This document shows, one piece after another, positions 41,972 through 53,862 of a stretch of DNA of 64,000 nt. The notes below the pieces were generated by a model. It worked only from the letters and a program-made list of their open reading frames with translations, did not search any database and had not been told where the DNA came from. Within the stretch, counting starts at the first letter, position 1, and each line of letters begins with the position of its first letter. This stretch comes from Nematostella vectensis (lineage: Eukaryota > Cnidaria > Anthozoa > Actiniaria > Edwardsiidae). The DNA lies in contig NC_064036.1 of assembly GCF_932526225.1 (NCBI RefSeq), positions 9,865,519 to 9,929,518 on the forward strand. Reading direction: 5' to 3'. A program made the position numbers and the translations under genes.

Positions 41972-44887
41972 ATGTGGGTCACAAAGACTCGCGAAAGGTT
42001 CCAAGGTAAGTCCACGTTTGACTATTTCTTGAGGATTAGATTTGGAAAAGCTGGCGCAGTCTATATCTTTCAAGTAATCTTTTATCGGCAATTTGTAAAT
42101 ATACTGGTCAAACTAAGACGTTTGCTATAACTTAATACGGTATTACTCGCCAGTCAATGTAATAAGGGAAAATGTGTTTTATTTAGGCTCCAACTAACCA
42201 AAAGAGAAAAAGAGAAGGGTATTCCATTCTAAAAATGACACTATTCTAAATTGTTTTTATAAATAACTGTCCTTTTTGTGTTATTTATTTACATTTGTTT
42301 TAATTATTGAAAACACTTTTTATTTAGTCTCGACCTTTAATAAAATATCAGTTGCTCTTTTCCTTTTAGACTTCTCGATGTTTTGCACGCCATTTTGCGA
42401 GGTAATCAACCGTTTTATGACGACACTAGTCACCAGTTTTACTCGGCGTCGTGCTCCAGATCCCTGGTTTCCCGACAGCCTCCTGCGCCCCTCTCTACAT
42501 GTGCGAGATCTCGCCTACCTCAGCACCATACCCCTGATGGCCATTTGTATTTACGTCATATCCGGTGACGTCACACACGGGCCGCTAGTAGTTCTGGGAT
42601 TGTTCATGATGACGTTGAGCTTATCGATCGCTGCGTTGTGTTACGCGGAGTTCTGTAGTCGAGTTCAGATGTGTGGCTGCGCGTATGTGTATTGTTACGT
42701 CGCACTGGGAGAGATATGGGGTTACTCGGTCGGCTGGAGTCTGCTCCTAGAGCATCTCCTCGCAGCGGCAAGTGCGACGAAGCTGTGTTCTCAATACATC
42801 CATGTATTGTGTAATGGGACTATATACACAGCCACTGAGGTCAGTGCCATAACTTGGGAAGTGAAAGGAGTAGGGACTGTCCCAGATATTCTATCCCCAC
42901 TTCTTGCTGTAGTAGCAGGGGCATTAATGTGCGTGGGTCCAAAGTGTACCAGAAGACTTTACGCCGCTTTCTTCCTCACTACAATCACAGCATTGAGCTT
43001 GATGGTACTCGCAGGACTGGTCAACGCCGGGCACTGGCTCGAGTACTTACCACGCAACGATTCTATCAGCACTAATCATGTCAGGGAGACATTCGCCGCA
43101 GCTGCGATGGCCTACTACGCATGCTCAAACCTGGAACTCGTCACTATAGCAACAGGAGAAACGGAAGAATCCCAGACACGTTCGCCGTTGGGGATTCTCT
43201 TATCGATGGCTGTAGGGACGTTATTTGTGTGGGGAGGAAGCGTGATCATAATGCTTATGGTACCACGAGGAATCAGCATGGCGGAAGCTTTTTCTGTGTC
43301 GTCACATCCCGTTACACGTTACGTCATCATTTTTGGTGGAATTACTTCCGGTTTCGGTGCGCTATTATCGTTATTATTTGCCGTGTCCAGACAGACTTAC
43401 TTACTGGCCACGGAGGGATTCGTGTTTGGGTTTTTCGGGAACCTAACGGCGGAGGGTCGCATTCCTGCGCGCTCTGCGCTCATAGACGCGATTCTAGTGG
43501 GGCTAATTACGCTGGTTTTAGACATCAAGGCACTAATCAAGATGTTAGGGTTAGGGACTTTACTCGCGCATAACCTGGTAATGGTCTCGGTTATCATGAC
43601 GCGCTACCAGGTCGGGGTGCCCAGTGTCAAGTACGAAGTGAATGAACAGACGCGCAAGACGGACCAGTGGCTACGGTACGTCTTCTACACGCCTTCGACA
43701 TCAAAAGATGACACGGAAGACGATAAAGTCACATGTTACGAGCGTAAGAAAGATCACTCCCCATGGTACCCCACCCCCGCCACAAATCTCCGTGCTAACG
43801 TCGCCATGGTGATAGCCGTAGTAGGGATGCTTGGCTTGTGTATGACTCTAAGCATGTCGCTACAACCCCTCGCTAATTTTGATCCCTGGACGCTGTTCCT
43901 GGTCGGTGTTTTTGGGATGGTGTCGGCGGTGGGTGTGGTGATGCTTGTGCTGCAGCCGAGGAATGATGCCGTCTTCCCTGTTATGGTACCCTGCGCACCT
44001 TTTTTGCCGTTGCTCGGGGTGTTTCTAAATATCATGCTGGTCGTCATGTTGGGATACCAGGCCTTCGTTAGGGTTATCGTTTGGTTAATCATAGGTGAGT
44101 GAGGGGTTGTAATGTTCTTTTCAATTTTTTTTTACATCAAACTGTTCACCTTAAACGTCTCTTAGCCAGAACGTCTCTAGTTCATTGGCGCGTTTTCAGG
44201 ATAAAAAGCCACTTGTTAACAACCATAGGGATGTTAGAGGCGTTCGGACTGGTTTCGCCAAAATATTCTCTTTTTTTCATTTAAAGCTTATAAATTCATA
44301 TATACCCACCAGGCATAAATAAAGATGGGGCGGAACCAGGATTTTTTTCAAAGGGGGATACAGTATGCTATCGGAGGGAGAGGGGGGCAGTATGCAATTG
44401 AGGTGGGGAGTTGCAGCATGCAACCGGGGGGGTGGTATGCAGCATGCAATCACTGCGCTCTATGTAGAAAAAAAAGAAACTTTATTCTCTGGCGCGTACA
44501 CAGAGGCACCCCACCCCACCCCCCCCCCACCCCCTTGGCGGCCAAAAAGTGGGTTATTTCTTATTAAGGAATCTTCAAATACTATGCTTTTTCCATATGA
44601 TACCTATGACTGTGCCCCCCCCCCCCCCCCCCCCTTCAGCCAATCCTGGGTACGCGCCCGATTTAATTAACTTCTGAACTCGACTCTTGCCAGGGCTGAT
44701 GCTGTATGGTTTGTACGGATACCGCTACAGTATCGAGGCCACGAGACAGGGCGCAGAGACATCACACAAAAAGACAGACTTTATCAAACTACAGCCTATC
44801 CCTGTGGCACAGCATGTAGAACAACAACAGCCTAACCCCTCCCCCCCCTGCGGGAAGAAGACTCTCCCTGTAGCTATAAGAAACTAG
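41972..44887 (+). CDS. Divergent SLC7 (CAT-like) family protein lacking the canonical TM1 motif
   Basis: Multi-pass membrane protein of the APC superfamily, related to SLC7A1-4 cationic amino acid transporters. Exons 41972-42005, 42370-44094 and 44694-44887 give 650 residues. An ATG at 42379 inside exon 2 is an alternative start matching the family N-terminus more simply. Family features: ALCYAEFCSRV, AYVYCYVALGEIWGYSVGW, VPVRAALAD-like IPARSALIDAI, LGTLLAHN, RYQVGVPSV, FPVMVPCAPFLPLL, and the CAT-type third repeat ending LIIGLMLYGLYGYRYSIEA. However, the TM1 segment expected to read LGVGxxxGAGxYV reads YLSTIPLMAICIYV, so the glycine-rich substrate carboxylate site is gone, and TM6 (FVGFDAIATAGEE in the neighbour) reads CSNLELVTIATGETE. 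The open frame is intact, so it is not an obvious pseudogene. Transport activity is doubtful; a regulatory or altered-substrate role is inference. Confidence 0.85.
44489..44661. mobile_element. Dispersed poly-G/C element, family A, inverted copy
   Basis: Contains GGGTTATTTCTTATTAAGGA then ATCTTCAAATACT, the reverse complement of the core shared by the copies at 13872 and 15183, with a poly-C run of about 22 bases and an end reading CCTGGGTACGCGCC. It lies in the last intron of the divergent SLC7 gene, next to another G-rich stretch (44328-44440). Confidence 0.6.
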
Positions 44888-45782
44888 CAGCGCAGAGCAT
44901 TTATTTATTTTTTCCATTTATTTATTCATTTCCACTAAATAGTTCAAATGAGCACAAGCATGACACAAAAAGGCAACGGTAATTCCTCATGTTCCGCGCA
45001 ACAATTAGATATACAATTTTCTATAGGTTGATATTATTTAAAGAGCAAGGGGAACATAACTCTTGGAAATGGTATCAATACAATTTGGGGGAAAAGTTAT
45101 CTGCATGTGTCATGCAAAAACAGGGAAATAAAATTGAGCAAAAGGTAATTTTTTCAATACTCCGAAAATATAGTATAAGTATAAGAATGGAGGAGCAATC
45201 CAGTAATTGATAGTATCATTATTTGAATCAGGACTATGAAGCAAAACTGAAAATAAAAAGCTAAAAAAATTTTTCCTGTTCCATTGGTATTCAGGCGGCC
45301 TTTTTCATTTGGTTCACACGAAAGCACCATTATTTATTTAAACTTTATTGATAGATTCTTTATTTTTAACCTTATTATCACTGTACTCTTAATGCTGGCT
45401 TCAACTCTATAGTTTATAGATAACCTTATACACAACAAAACCCCGATACTATGTATATGATATGCTGATATAGTATTTGAAATTCGAAGAAACGTGAACA
45501 ATAGAAGCGTTTTAAAATTAGAACAAGAATATAATTCACTTTTCGGGTTTCTGTCTATTTACAACTTGTCGGGAAGGGAGATTTAGGAGTGCGTGAGGCA
45601 TTACTATCGAAAAGATTTTCTAACGCTGAATTTTATGAACCCTCGCCTGTAGCCTGCCTATGTATATCAAGAAGATATCATGGAGTAAAACTGAAAGCGT
45701 ATATCGCTTAATGTTTGATGCTAGCACACAACCTTTGCTTTCAAATTGAAGGTCACCCTTCTTCTCCCCCCTTGGGAGTAGT
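44888..45782. other. Tail-to-tail intergenic region between the two SLC7 genes
   Basis: 895 bp of AT-rich sequence separating the two stop codons; it must hold both 3' UTRs. AATAAA-type sequences occur on both strands (for example AATAAAA near 45251). No other gene is seen. Confidence 0.45.
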
Positions 45783-48274
45783 TCATTCTTCGAAATGCTG
45801 TTCTTCTACGATCTGTTGGATGGGCGGGGTCTGTGGTATGATGTACTGTGTTGGATTGTCGTCCTGTTTGAGGCCCTCGATGCTGTGTCTGTAGCCATAC
45901 AGGGCGTAGATTAACAGGCCTAGAGAAACAAAGTTAGAACATGATAGTTATACAATCAGTCACGCATGTAGTGGCTTTATGTAGTGGCTTAATGTTTAAC
46001 CGCAATGCTGTCGCTGTTTGCACTGGGCTTAGTGATCGAAACACAGATTTTGATATATCAGATGCGAAGGAGGGTGACGAAGAGAGCCACAGATATTTAA
46101 GGGACTTCTCAGGGACAATGTCATATTTCCTCAGAATTAACGCCTCACCTAAAGCTAGCCAGCATCCAAATCGGATATACGTCATGTAGTCGAGCTTGAC
46201 AATCAAGAGCACGTTGACAAACACAGTGAGCGCGGGAAGGTAGGGGCACGCAGGGACCATGAACGGGAAGGTCGCATTATTCTTTGGCTGTCTCTCGAGG
46301 ACCATCAGGGCCACTATGATGACGAGACCAAACAGGCAAGCAAGGAAAATGGCCCAGGCACGTTTGCTGTTGAGTCCTGGGAATGCGAGGGTCATGGTCA
46401 GGCACATTCCCAGAATCCCTAGCACGAGTGCAGTGGTTGCTATGGAAGCACGGCAGCTGGTATTGTCTGTGGGCTCAGATTTGGGATCCAATGATGAAAG
46501 ACTTTCTTCTTTATCTTCCACGCTTGATTCTGTGAGACCTTCAGTTAAGAAACGCATACGGTTAACGGTCTACACTGCATTATTTATGGTTTGGGCAGAC
46601 AGATGGAAAAGCGGTACATAGGGTGTGGTACATAGGGGTCTTACATGTTAAGGGTAGGGTAGGGATTATCATGATAGTCAGTGGGCGGCTCAATCAATTC
46701 CCTGTTAACGCATGATTGGTATTTGGGGAGGTTGGGGTACATGAAAAAGGGTACATAGGGTGTGGTACATAGGGGTCTTACATGTTAAGGGTAGGGTAGG
46801 GATTATTATGATAGTCAGTGGGCGGCTCAATCAATTCCTTGTTAACGCATGATTGGTATTGGGAGAGGGGTACATAGAAAAGGGTAAAGAGTGCAGTCCA
46901 TAGGGTTCTTACATGGTAAGGGTATGGTACCGTTTTACCTTGATAGTCAGTGGGCGGCTCATCCTGTTCCTTCTGGCAGCACATCTTCTTCAGCCAGACT
47001 CGTGTGCGCTGCTTAGACGTGTCATCGCTGTAGGTAACACTCGGCACCCCTACCTGATAGCGCGTCAACAGAACCGCCAGAGCAACCATGGAGTAAGCAA
47101 CCAGCGTACCAATAGACAACATCTCTACCAACTGACGGATGTCCAGCAAAACAGCCAGGGTGCCAATCACTACGTAATCAGCAAGAGCAGCTCGAACAGG
47201 TACGTGGGTGCGATCGTTCACGTGGGCGAAGAACCGGAAGAGCAACCCATCAGACGCCATGGAGTACACGACTCGAGGGGCCGCGAAGGAGTTGCACATC
47301 AGGCAGCAGGAGGTTGCGCACAATGCGCCTACTGAGATGACATATTTAGCAGCGGGGAAACCGCGTGAGACGAAGGCTTCGGCGAGGGGTGCGAAATGGC
47401 TGAGGTTTTGATACGGGATGATTAGTGTAAGGATAGTAGCCACGCCGAAATATGCGAGGAAGCTCACTGCAAGCGAAAGGATTATGCTTTGAGGTAATGA
47501 GCGCTTGGGGTCGATGGCTTCTTCACCGGCTGTCGCGATTGCGTCGAATCCAACAAAGGCGTAAAAGCAGCTGCCGGCTGCAGTAAGAACGCCCCCTACC
47601 CCGTACGGAGCGAACTTCTTCGGGGTAGACCAGTTGGATGTGTCGATGAAGTATAACCCAACGCATATTGTGAACACAATGACTGCCATATTCACGAGCA
47701 GGGTGATTTTGTTGAACCATGCTGAGTGCTTGACACCGAAACAAACGATTATTGTGATTATTGTAGCTATAGCTAGAGCAAGGAAATCAGGAAATGGCCC
47801 CAAAGCTTTCACATGCCAAGTAGCAATATCACTCATGAAGAACTTGTAGATAGCCCCACCGGAAATAGCATTGATATATTCACTGCACGAGCGAGCAAGA
47901 GTCGCGGACGCGATCAAATATTCTAGAATCATGTTCCAGCCAACAATGAATGCTAAAAGTTCGCCTAACGTGACATAAGTATACACATAGGCAGAACCTG
48001 CTTTTGGAATACGGGAACCGAACTCGGCATAGCATAGTCCAGACAACAGGGCAGCTACTGCGGCGATAAAGAACGAAATAACAACGGCTGGACCTGCTAC
48101 ATCTCGCGCCAATTCACCAGTAACAACATACAACCCCGCGCCGACTACGGTTCCAACACCTAGCGAAGTCAAGTCAAATGTGTTCAGGCATCTTCGTAGA
48201 GGGCTGTCTGATGGTCCAAAATCCTGACCCTTCCGGCGAAGTAGATTAAAGCACACTCTTGGACATGTAGGCAT
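45783..48274 (-). CDS. SLC7A4-like cationic amino acid transporter family protein
   Basis: Full-length CAT-type SLC7 transporter; family members carry amino acids, classically Arg/Lys/Orn, across the plasma membrane. Exons on the minus strand: 46939-48274, 46149-46538 and 45783-45919, giving 620 residues. Key motifs: GVGTVVGAGLYVVTG in TM1 (substrate carboxylate site intact), AGPAVVISFFIAAVAALLSG, LCYAEFGSRIPKAGSAYVYT, GSCFYAFVGFDAIATAGEEA in TM6, HVPVRAALAD, RYQVGVPSV, FPFMVPACPYLPALTVFVN and the terminal WLALGLLIYALYGYRHSIEG. The pattern is closest, by memory of the human proteins, to SLC7A4, whose transport activity is itself uncertain. The first exon ends EPPTDYQ|G with donor GTAAAA; the open frame continues into the intron because of the local duplications at 46618-46975. 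Confidence 0.9.
46618..46975. repeat. Triplicated exon-intron boundary of the SLC7A4-like gene
   Basis: Three imperfect copies, about 131-137 bp apart, of a segment containing GATAGTCAGTGGGCGGCTCA and TAGGGGTCTTACATGTTAAG. The copy at about 46888-46975 spans the real 3' end of coding exon 1 and its donor. The copies beginning near 46757 and 46618 lie wholly in the intron and have lost the donor (CATAATAATC in place of CAAG|GTAAAA). Confidence 0.85.
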
Positions 48275-50629
48275 CTTCCGCTAGCACCTACGCCATGGAA
48301 AGCCGAATATTTTAAAGACAACAGTCAAATAAGGTTAACGAAGCGTGAAAGAATTAAAAAAAACAGTCTTGTCATTTTGTGATTGCTCCATTGCTTTTGT
48401 TAGCATGTAAATATATGCTAAGGGAAATAGTTTATTATCTGATTGCCTACCTTGAGATTTCTTGTTAATTATGTTTATCGTCAATATACTTTTTCGGTGG
48501 ACTTTTACTACTTATGTAAAAGGATAATATGTTTTCTCATGCCTCTGCAAAGGCAAAATGTCTACCCCAACTCCCACGGTCCTCTTTGAACAGCACTTGT
48601 GATCTGTCTATAATATTATGCGGTGAATTATGCGGGTTATAGAGGTAGTTTCTAAGGAGATCTTTGTCATTCTTAGCAATTTTGCACGTCTACAGCACAT
48701 AAACCTCTATTTTGTACGATTTTTTGACGTATCAGATCCTCAAAAAGAAAAATAGTAAAAAAATAAAAATAAAATATTTCTTCTTGTATTTGTAAAGGAA
48801 GATATATGATACAAGTTAGACTACGGGGGGTTAATCGTTTCCTGCACGAATTATAATTCTCAAATTTTTGAATGAAAGATTCATTACGATCAAAAGCAGG
48901 AAAACACGTCCTTATCTTTCTCTCTACCCTCGAATAAATCTGTCTTTTTTGTCCGTAAGAGGAATTTAAAGCATAAAAAGAGAATGCAAAATGTCAATAT
49001 TTAAATTGGTAATCCCTTTTATGTAAAAAATTATCTACTTTGGGGATAGACCTTTATCATTATCACACAATCGAGCGAGCGGGGTGCCGTGCAACTAGCG
49101 CAAAATGGCACAGTCGAAAAATAAAACATGTGCATACTAATACTAAAGTTTAGATGTTTTAAGAACACTCAATAAAAAGTAAACGGTGCTTCCTTCGTTT
49201 GTGAAAAATGCATTCCTGATATTAACTGACACATTCTCAACGTCGGCTGAAGAAAATTATTCTCGATTCTAAGGTCAAATAAAGTGGCAAAGTATCGAAA
49301 TGACTCACCTTGCAAAGAGAACACGCAATGACCATAAGCTGATAAGCTAAGAAGGCTCTAATAGTTCCCAAAACTCTGGCACGGAATAGCCATTTATTTA
49401 GGCATGTTGGTAGATGCCTCAAAGCAATTTGGCCCCTGACCCAGTAATACCGTCGTTTTGAAATGTGATATTTCTATTGTATCGGTCATCCCTGAGATGG
49501 AAGTGAGAGCGTCGGATTTATTGAGAAAAGTTACTGAAGGTCTTTTTGGTTTCCCGAGTAACTAGAATATGAATGGCCTGCTTAAAATAGCTTAGCGTGT
49601 TGGGGAGTAGCCGAGTATCAGGTGACTTTATTTTTCGAAAGTTGGATAGGAAAAATAAGACTACTACTTCTAGGATGGGCGTGTGTTTTGTTGTTGTTGT
49701 GTGTGTGTGTAGGGGGGAGGGGGGTAGATAAGGGAGGGGGGGGGCTGTTTGCTGGCACTGGTGTGGCGATCTTAAAGAAAGAACATGAACAGCACTGTGG
49801 TAGAAAACATAGATATCTTGTCATACATCGGAAATTATCCCTTGGTTTAGCCATTTCGATTTTCCACATGTGGTTCAAGCAAACGGCTCGTAAGAGAATG
49901 TTTGGAGAACGAAATGATTAGATTAAAGGCCATTTCAACTATAAGCTTGCGCACGCACACGTCATTGAAACCTACATCAACTGCATTCTGATAGTTGAGG
50001 TAGGTTTCTAATGCAATGCGCTCGCAAGTATATAACTGGAATGACCTATTCGATCCAGGCTGCTCCTTAGCCTAGGATAAACACCAAAAGCTACGTATAC
50101 TATGCATTTGAAAATTCACAGTGTCATTGCATTCATATTCCCTTTTATTTAATTTTATTGTACAGAAAACAACGTTATACAAACAATAGAATACTTTTAT
50201 ACACTTTTTCCCATCTGAATTTAGTTTAAAGAAAAAAATATTTATGATAAAACTCAGTTCCTACTCTACATAATTAACGCTCTATTATCACTTGATTTTT
50301 GGGAAATATTTCCTTATTTATTTTGATGAAACACCTCCTTTTTCTCTATGTTTCTTAGTCTCAGATAAACACCAAAAGATACTAATACTATGCATTTGAA
50401 AATTCACAATGTTAATGTCGGTACAGTACTGTATTCACGTCTTATTTCACTGAAAACAATAAAACGTAACAATTAACACAATTTTACTACACATCCAGCT
50501 AAAGAAATTCAAAGAATTCAAGTTTTCTTTTACTTTGTCTATTGAAGCAGCAAGTTTCTTGAGCCAAACCCTTTTTTTCTACAGCATGGATCATACTTGT
50601 TGTTAGAAGATGAGAGAAGCAGAGCACTC
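48275..50629. other. Non-coding region between SLC7A4-like and SDR genes
   Basis: AT-rich. It includes the 5' region of the SLC7A4-like gene (48.3 kb onward), a G-rich stretch at about 49706-49746, a hairpin element at 49927-50047 and a direct repeat (about 50078-50125 and 50361-50408, sharing ATAAACACCAAAAG and TACTATGCATTTGAAAATTC). The right end should contain the SDR 3' UTR. No gene recognised. Confidence 0.45.
49927..50047. mobile_element. Hairpin MITE-like element
   Basis: A near-palindrome of about 120 bp: AAGGCCATTTCAACTATAAG CTTGCGC-type left arm and GCGCTCGCAAGTATATAACT GGAATGACCT-type right arm, with a second inner complementary block (GAAACCTAC / GTAGGTTTC). Non-coding. Confidence 0.65.
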
Positions 50630-53600
50630 TCATGTCTTAGTCTGTCGCCGCCCCACAAATGTATCCATGGCCTCGTCACCTCCCAAGAAACGGACGAGCA
50701 TATCAGAGGAATGCGTAGGAATCACTCTGCAAAGCGAATATTCATTGGATTTTTATGGAGATGCTTTGATGTCGGCAGAAAATTTAGTGTAAGCTATGGA
50801 ACCTTACAACAAAATTGCTTTAAATATTTAAAACTTTAATATTATAAATATTCTCTACCATTACCCTTGATGACAGAAGCCAGCTGCATCAAGGGTTGGC
50901 TGTAAGAACTTCTGGCATCCAAACATGCATATTCAACTAAAGCCTCGATCAAATGGAGTTTAGAGTGGATGAGTCATTAATGGGAGCTCCACCCTATCAA
51001 AAGGTTAAAATTATCATTCGAATTTCATCAGGTTTATATTTTGTTCTTGCATAGCACAAATAGACATCTCGAAACAACAATTTTGATCTAAACTATGTTC
51101 CATGGTTTGACGTAACTCATATGGCGGCTGCCTGACACGCCTTCTATGTCTTCGACTCAACCACATGGTAAGGAGAAGAATATTTAGTTCCCAAAATTAA
51201 AAAATAATTTTATCAGACATTGTCAAATGCAATTCATATGCATGTGCTCTTTGTTATAGATGAGTGCGCGCCCAATATTAATCATATATATTAGAGAGTT
51301 AGTACTTACGTCTGCAGATAGTAGCTGATTCGGGACATAAATGGAATAAACACTGTACGACTGTTAGTCTCAATTCCATCAACGATTTTCTCTGCTACAA
51401 ACTCTGGCTTCAGTTCTCCCAAACCGGGCAAATTTGGGTATCTGAAGAGATAAATATTATAAATTGGACTAGTTTTTAAAAATCTCTTGGTTCATGGGAA
51501 GGTCCTATGAAACCAACACTAGCTATCAACCATTTTTCTGCATTGTTGCAACAGCATTTTGGCAAAAAGAAGAGAGAAAAAATGCCAAAGCAAAGAAAAA
51601 ATCTAATTGAGCAATTCACCTTTTTTTTTCTTAGCTTTAGTTTGGTGGTAAGTAGCCGCCTTTCCAACAGGTATTCCTGTAGAAGGAGACTTGGTATCTC
51701 TCTCTTGGTAACAGAAAGCCCAATATTCACAAAACTCAACAGACCCAAAATCACAACAAAAGATACCTGCAAGGTGTGCTACAGTAGATGTCTGACGGAT
51801 AAACCTTTTACATGTGCACTGTGAAGAGGTACTGACAAAGCCAAAATGCATTCCTCCAAAATTTTGGCTATTTTTAGTTATTATTTTTTTTACCATCCCG
51901 CCCACACTTTTTATGAATGCCAGAACAAAAGCTACACAATTCAAATACACTTTGCAAAAAAATCGCATCAAAGATTCAAAAGTAGGATTTTATATATTTT
52001 TTGCTATAAATTGTGCTAAGTACTTAAAAAGTCTCACTTTTATTTGATGTAGAATGAGCTATTTAAACCTTTTCCCCATCATTCCTACAGTGAATATGTA
52101 GGTATAAGAATGTGTAACTTTCTTCTCAATAACATGTGCTGGTCATTAGTTTCTACTTACTTAAGCTTAACACCAGCAAACATTCCAGTTGCAGTGAAGT
52201 GGGGACAGATAGTTGTAAACTCAATACCCATTTTTCCTAAGCCATGAATCTCTCTTCTTAATGCCTCTATCAGCCCAACAGCAGCAAACTTGGAAGCACA
52301 GTAGTCAACACATCCTACTAGTCCAAAATATCCTGCCACAGATGCAATGGATACTATATGTCCCCTGTTTTTCTCCATCATGGATGGTATAAATCGCTGT
52401 ATGGTCTGAAAGAGGATACTGTACTCAGTGGAAAGTACAAGGGTGGGGTAGGGGAGTACAGGAAATTATAGAAGGAGGTGGGGTAGGGGAGTACAGGAAA
52501 TTGAAGAAGGGGGTGGGGGTAGGGGAGTATGGGAAATTGTAGAAGGGGGTGGGGGTAGGGGAGTATGGGGAATTGTAGAAGGGGGTGAGGTAGGGGAGTA
52601 CAGGAAATTGAAGAAGGGGGTGGGGGTAGGGGAGTATGGGAAATTGTAGAAGGGGGTGGGGGTAGGGGAGAACATGAAGGTTTGGTGCTCGTCATTGCTT
52701 TTAGGGTCTAATTCAAGGTGTCAAGGTGTCTTATCCTTTTGGGTTCCTTTTAAGCAAACTTTGAACCCTGATTTCTCATTCAAATCTTTTTTAAAGATAT
52801 CACTTAAACTTAAACACTTAAAAGTTGTAAAACTTATAAAGAACAGCAGCTAACTATAATTCTTTTTGTATTTTTGGGGGCATGGGATTTTAAGAGAGAT
52901 TCCTGGATTTCCCTGACAAACATCCCAGCACCACAATTATTAGAATAAAGTTAGGTTCTTTTATATATCACAATTTGACTTACCCAAATATGAGCAAGAG
53001 AATTGACCTGAAAGGTCCTCATAACATCACTCTCACTGCAGTTAAGAAACTTCTTTCCTGTAACAACTCCTGCATTATTGATAAGAATGGTAACATTCCC
53101 TGCTTGATCTTCAACAGCATTTGCAACTTTTTCTACTTCATCCTTCTTCCTCACATCACATTCAAAGTAGTGCGTCTCTGCTCCAAGGTCTTGTATCTCT
53201 TGAGCTACTGCCTTCAGTGCTTCTAAGTTGATGTCCCATAACACAAGCTTACAACCTGGTTTGAAATAAACATAAGTTACACATTTCTGAAACATTAGAA
53301 ACCAAATGCATAAGGAAAGGAGATGTCAAGATAATGATGTCAAGTATATACAGTGATGAGCCCATATGGGGCACACTTTCATTAATTTAATGGGGTTCTG
53401 AAAATCATAAAATCTTTACACCTTTAAAATCTGACATACCAAGTTTTGAGAAAGAAAAACATTTGCATCCCCTCATTTAGCCAAGTTATTCCAGTATTGC
53501 CAATTGACCAGATCTAGGTTAATAATTGTCTATGAATGAATAAGAACACAATTCCTTGACGTGTGCACTTGTTGTCTGACCTATGCACTTTTTACCAACA

Positions 53601-53862
53601 GATCAAAAGTATGCTTACCCTTCTTTGCGAGGATCAGAGCTGTTAATCTACCAATCCCGCTAGCTGCACCAGTAATAAGAACCGTCTCCCCGCGAAGCGA
53701 TTTGCGTCTTGGAAAAACGAACTGGGCCAGCGCTTGAAAAACCTGGTATACGACTACAAATAATAGCTTGATGAAGTCTACTACGACCCACATGCCGGTA
53801 AAATACAGCAGGAACAGCAATGCGTTTAAGAAAACTACGAAATAAAGGAATAAAATGCCCAT
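50630..53862 (-). CDS. Membrane-anchored short-chain dehydrogenase (SDR16C / RDH10-like)
   Basis: NAD(P)-dependent oxidoreductase of the classical SDR fold. Exons on the minus strand: 53619-53862, 52984-53255, 52161-52405, 51310-51441 and 50630-50726, giving 329 residues. Residues 1-50 are strongly hydrophobic, a likely membrane anchor, as in SDR16C5 and RDH10. The cofactor motif TGAASGIG is at 64-71, NNAG at 141-144, and the catalytic tetrad is Asn166, Ser194, Tyr207 and Lys211 (YCASK). The C-terminus FLGGDEAMDTFVGRRQTKT matches the MDxFVGR tail of SDR16C/RDH10 enzymes. Retinol or steroid oxidation is the family's usual reaction; which applies here cannot be told from sequence. The last exon is short and was placed by phase and this tail. 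It is head-to-head with VPS13D. Confidence 0.9.
52441..52674. repeat. G-rich minisatellite in SDR intron 2
   Basis: About six copies of a unit of roughly 36 bp containing GGGGTAGGGGAGTA and GGAAATTGTAGAAG on the plus strand. Closely spaced G runs could form G-quadruplexes. Open frames across it on the minus strand are artefacts. Confidence 0.85.

Noticed and set aside
42276-42369. ATG at 42276 as the SLC7 start
   Set aside because: The sequence before 42370 is an intron ending TCCTTTTAG; the family-like protein begins after it.
50597-50839. Plus-strand frames including a KKRTSISEE-like peptide, considered as the first exon of a new gene
   Set aside because: The region is the antisense of the last SDR exon (50630-50726), which is supported by phase, acceptor and the conserved MDTFVGR tail.
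52378-52695. Pro-rich frames on the minus strand
   Set aside because: Translation of the G-rich minisatellite in SDR intron 2.
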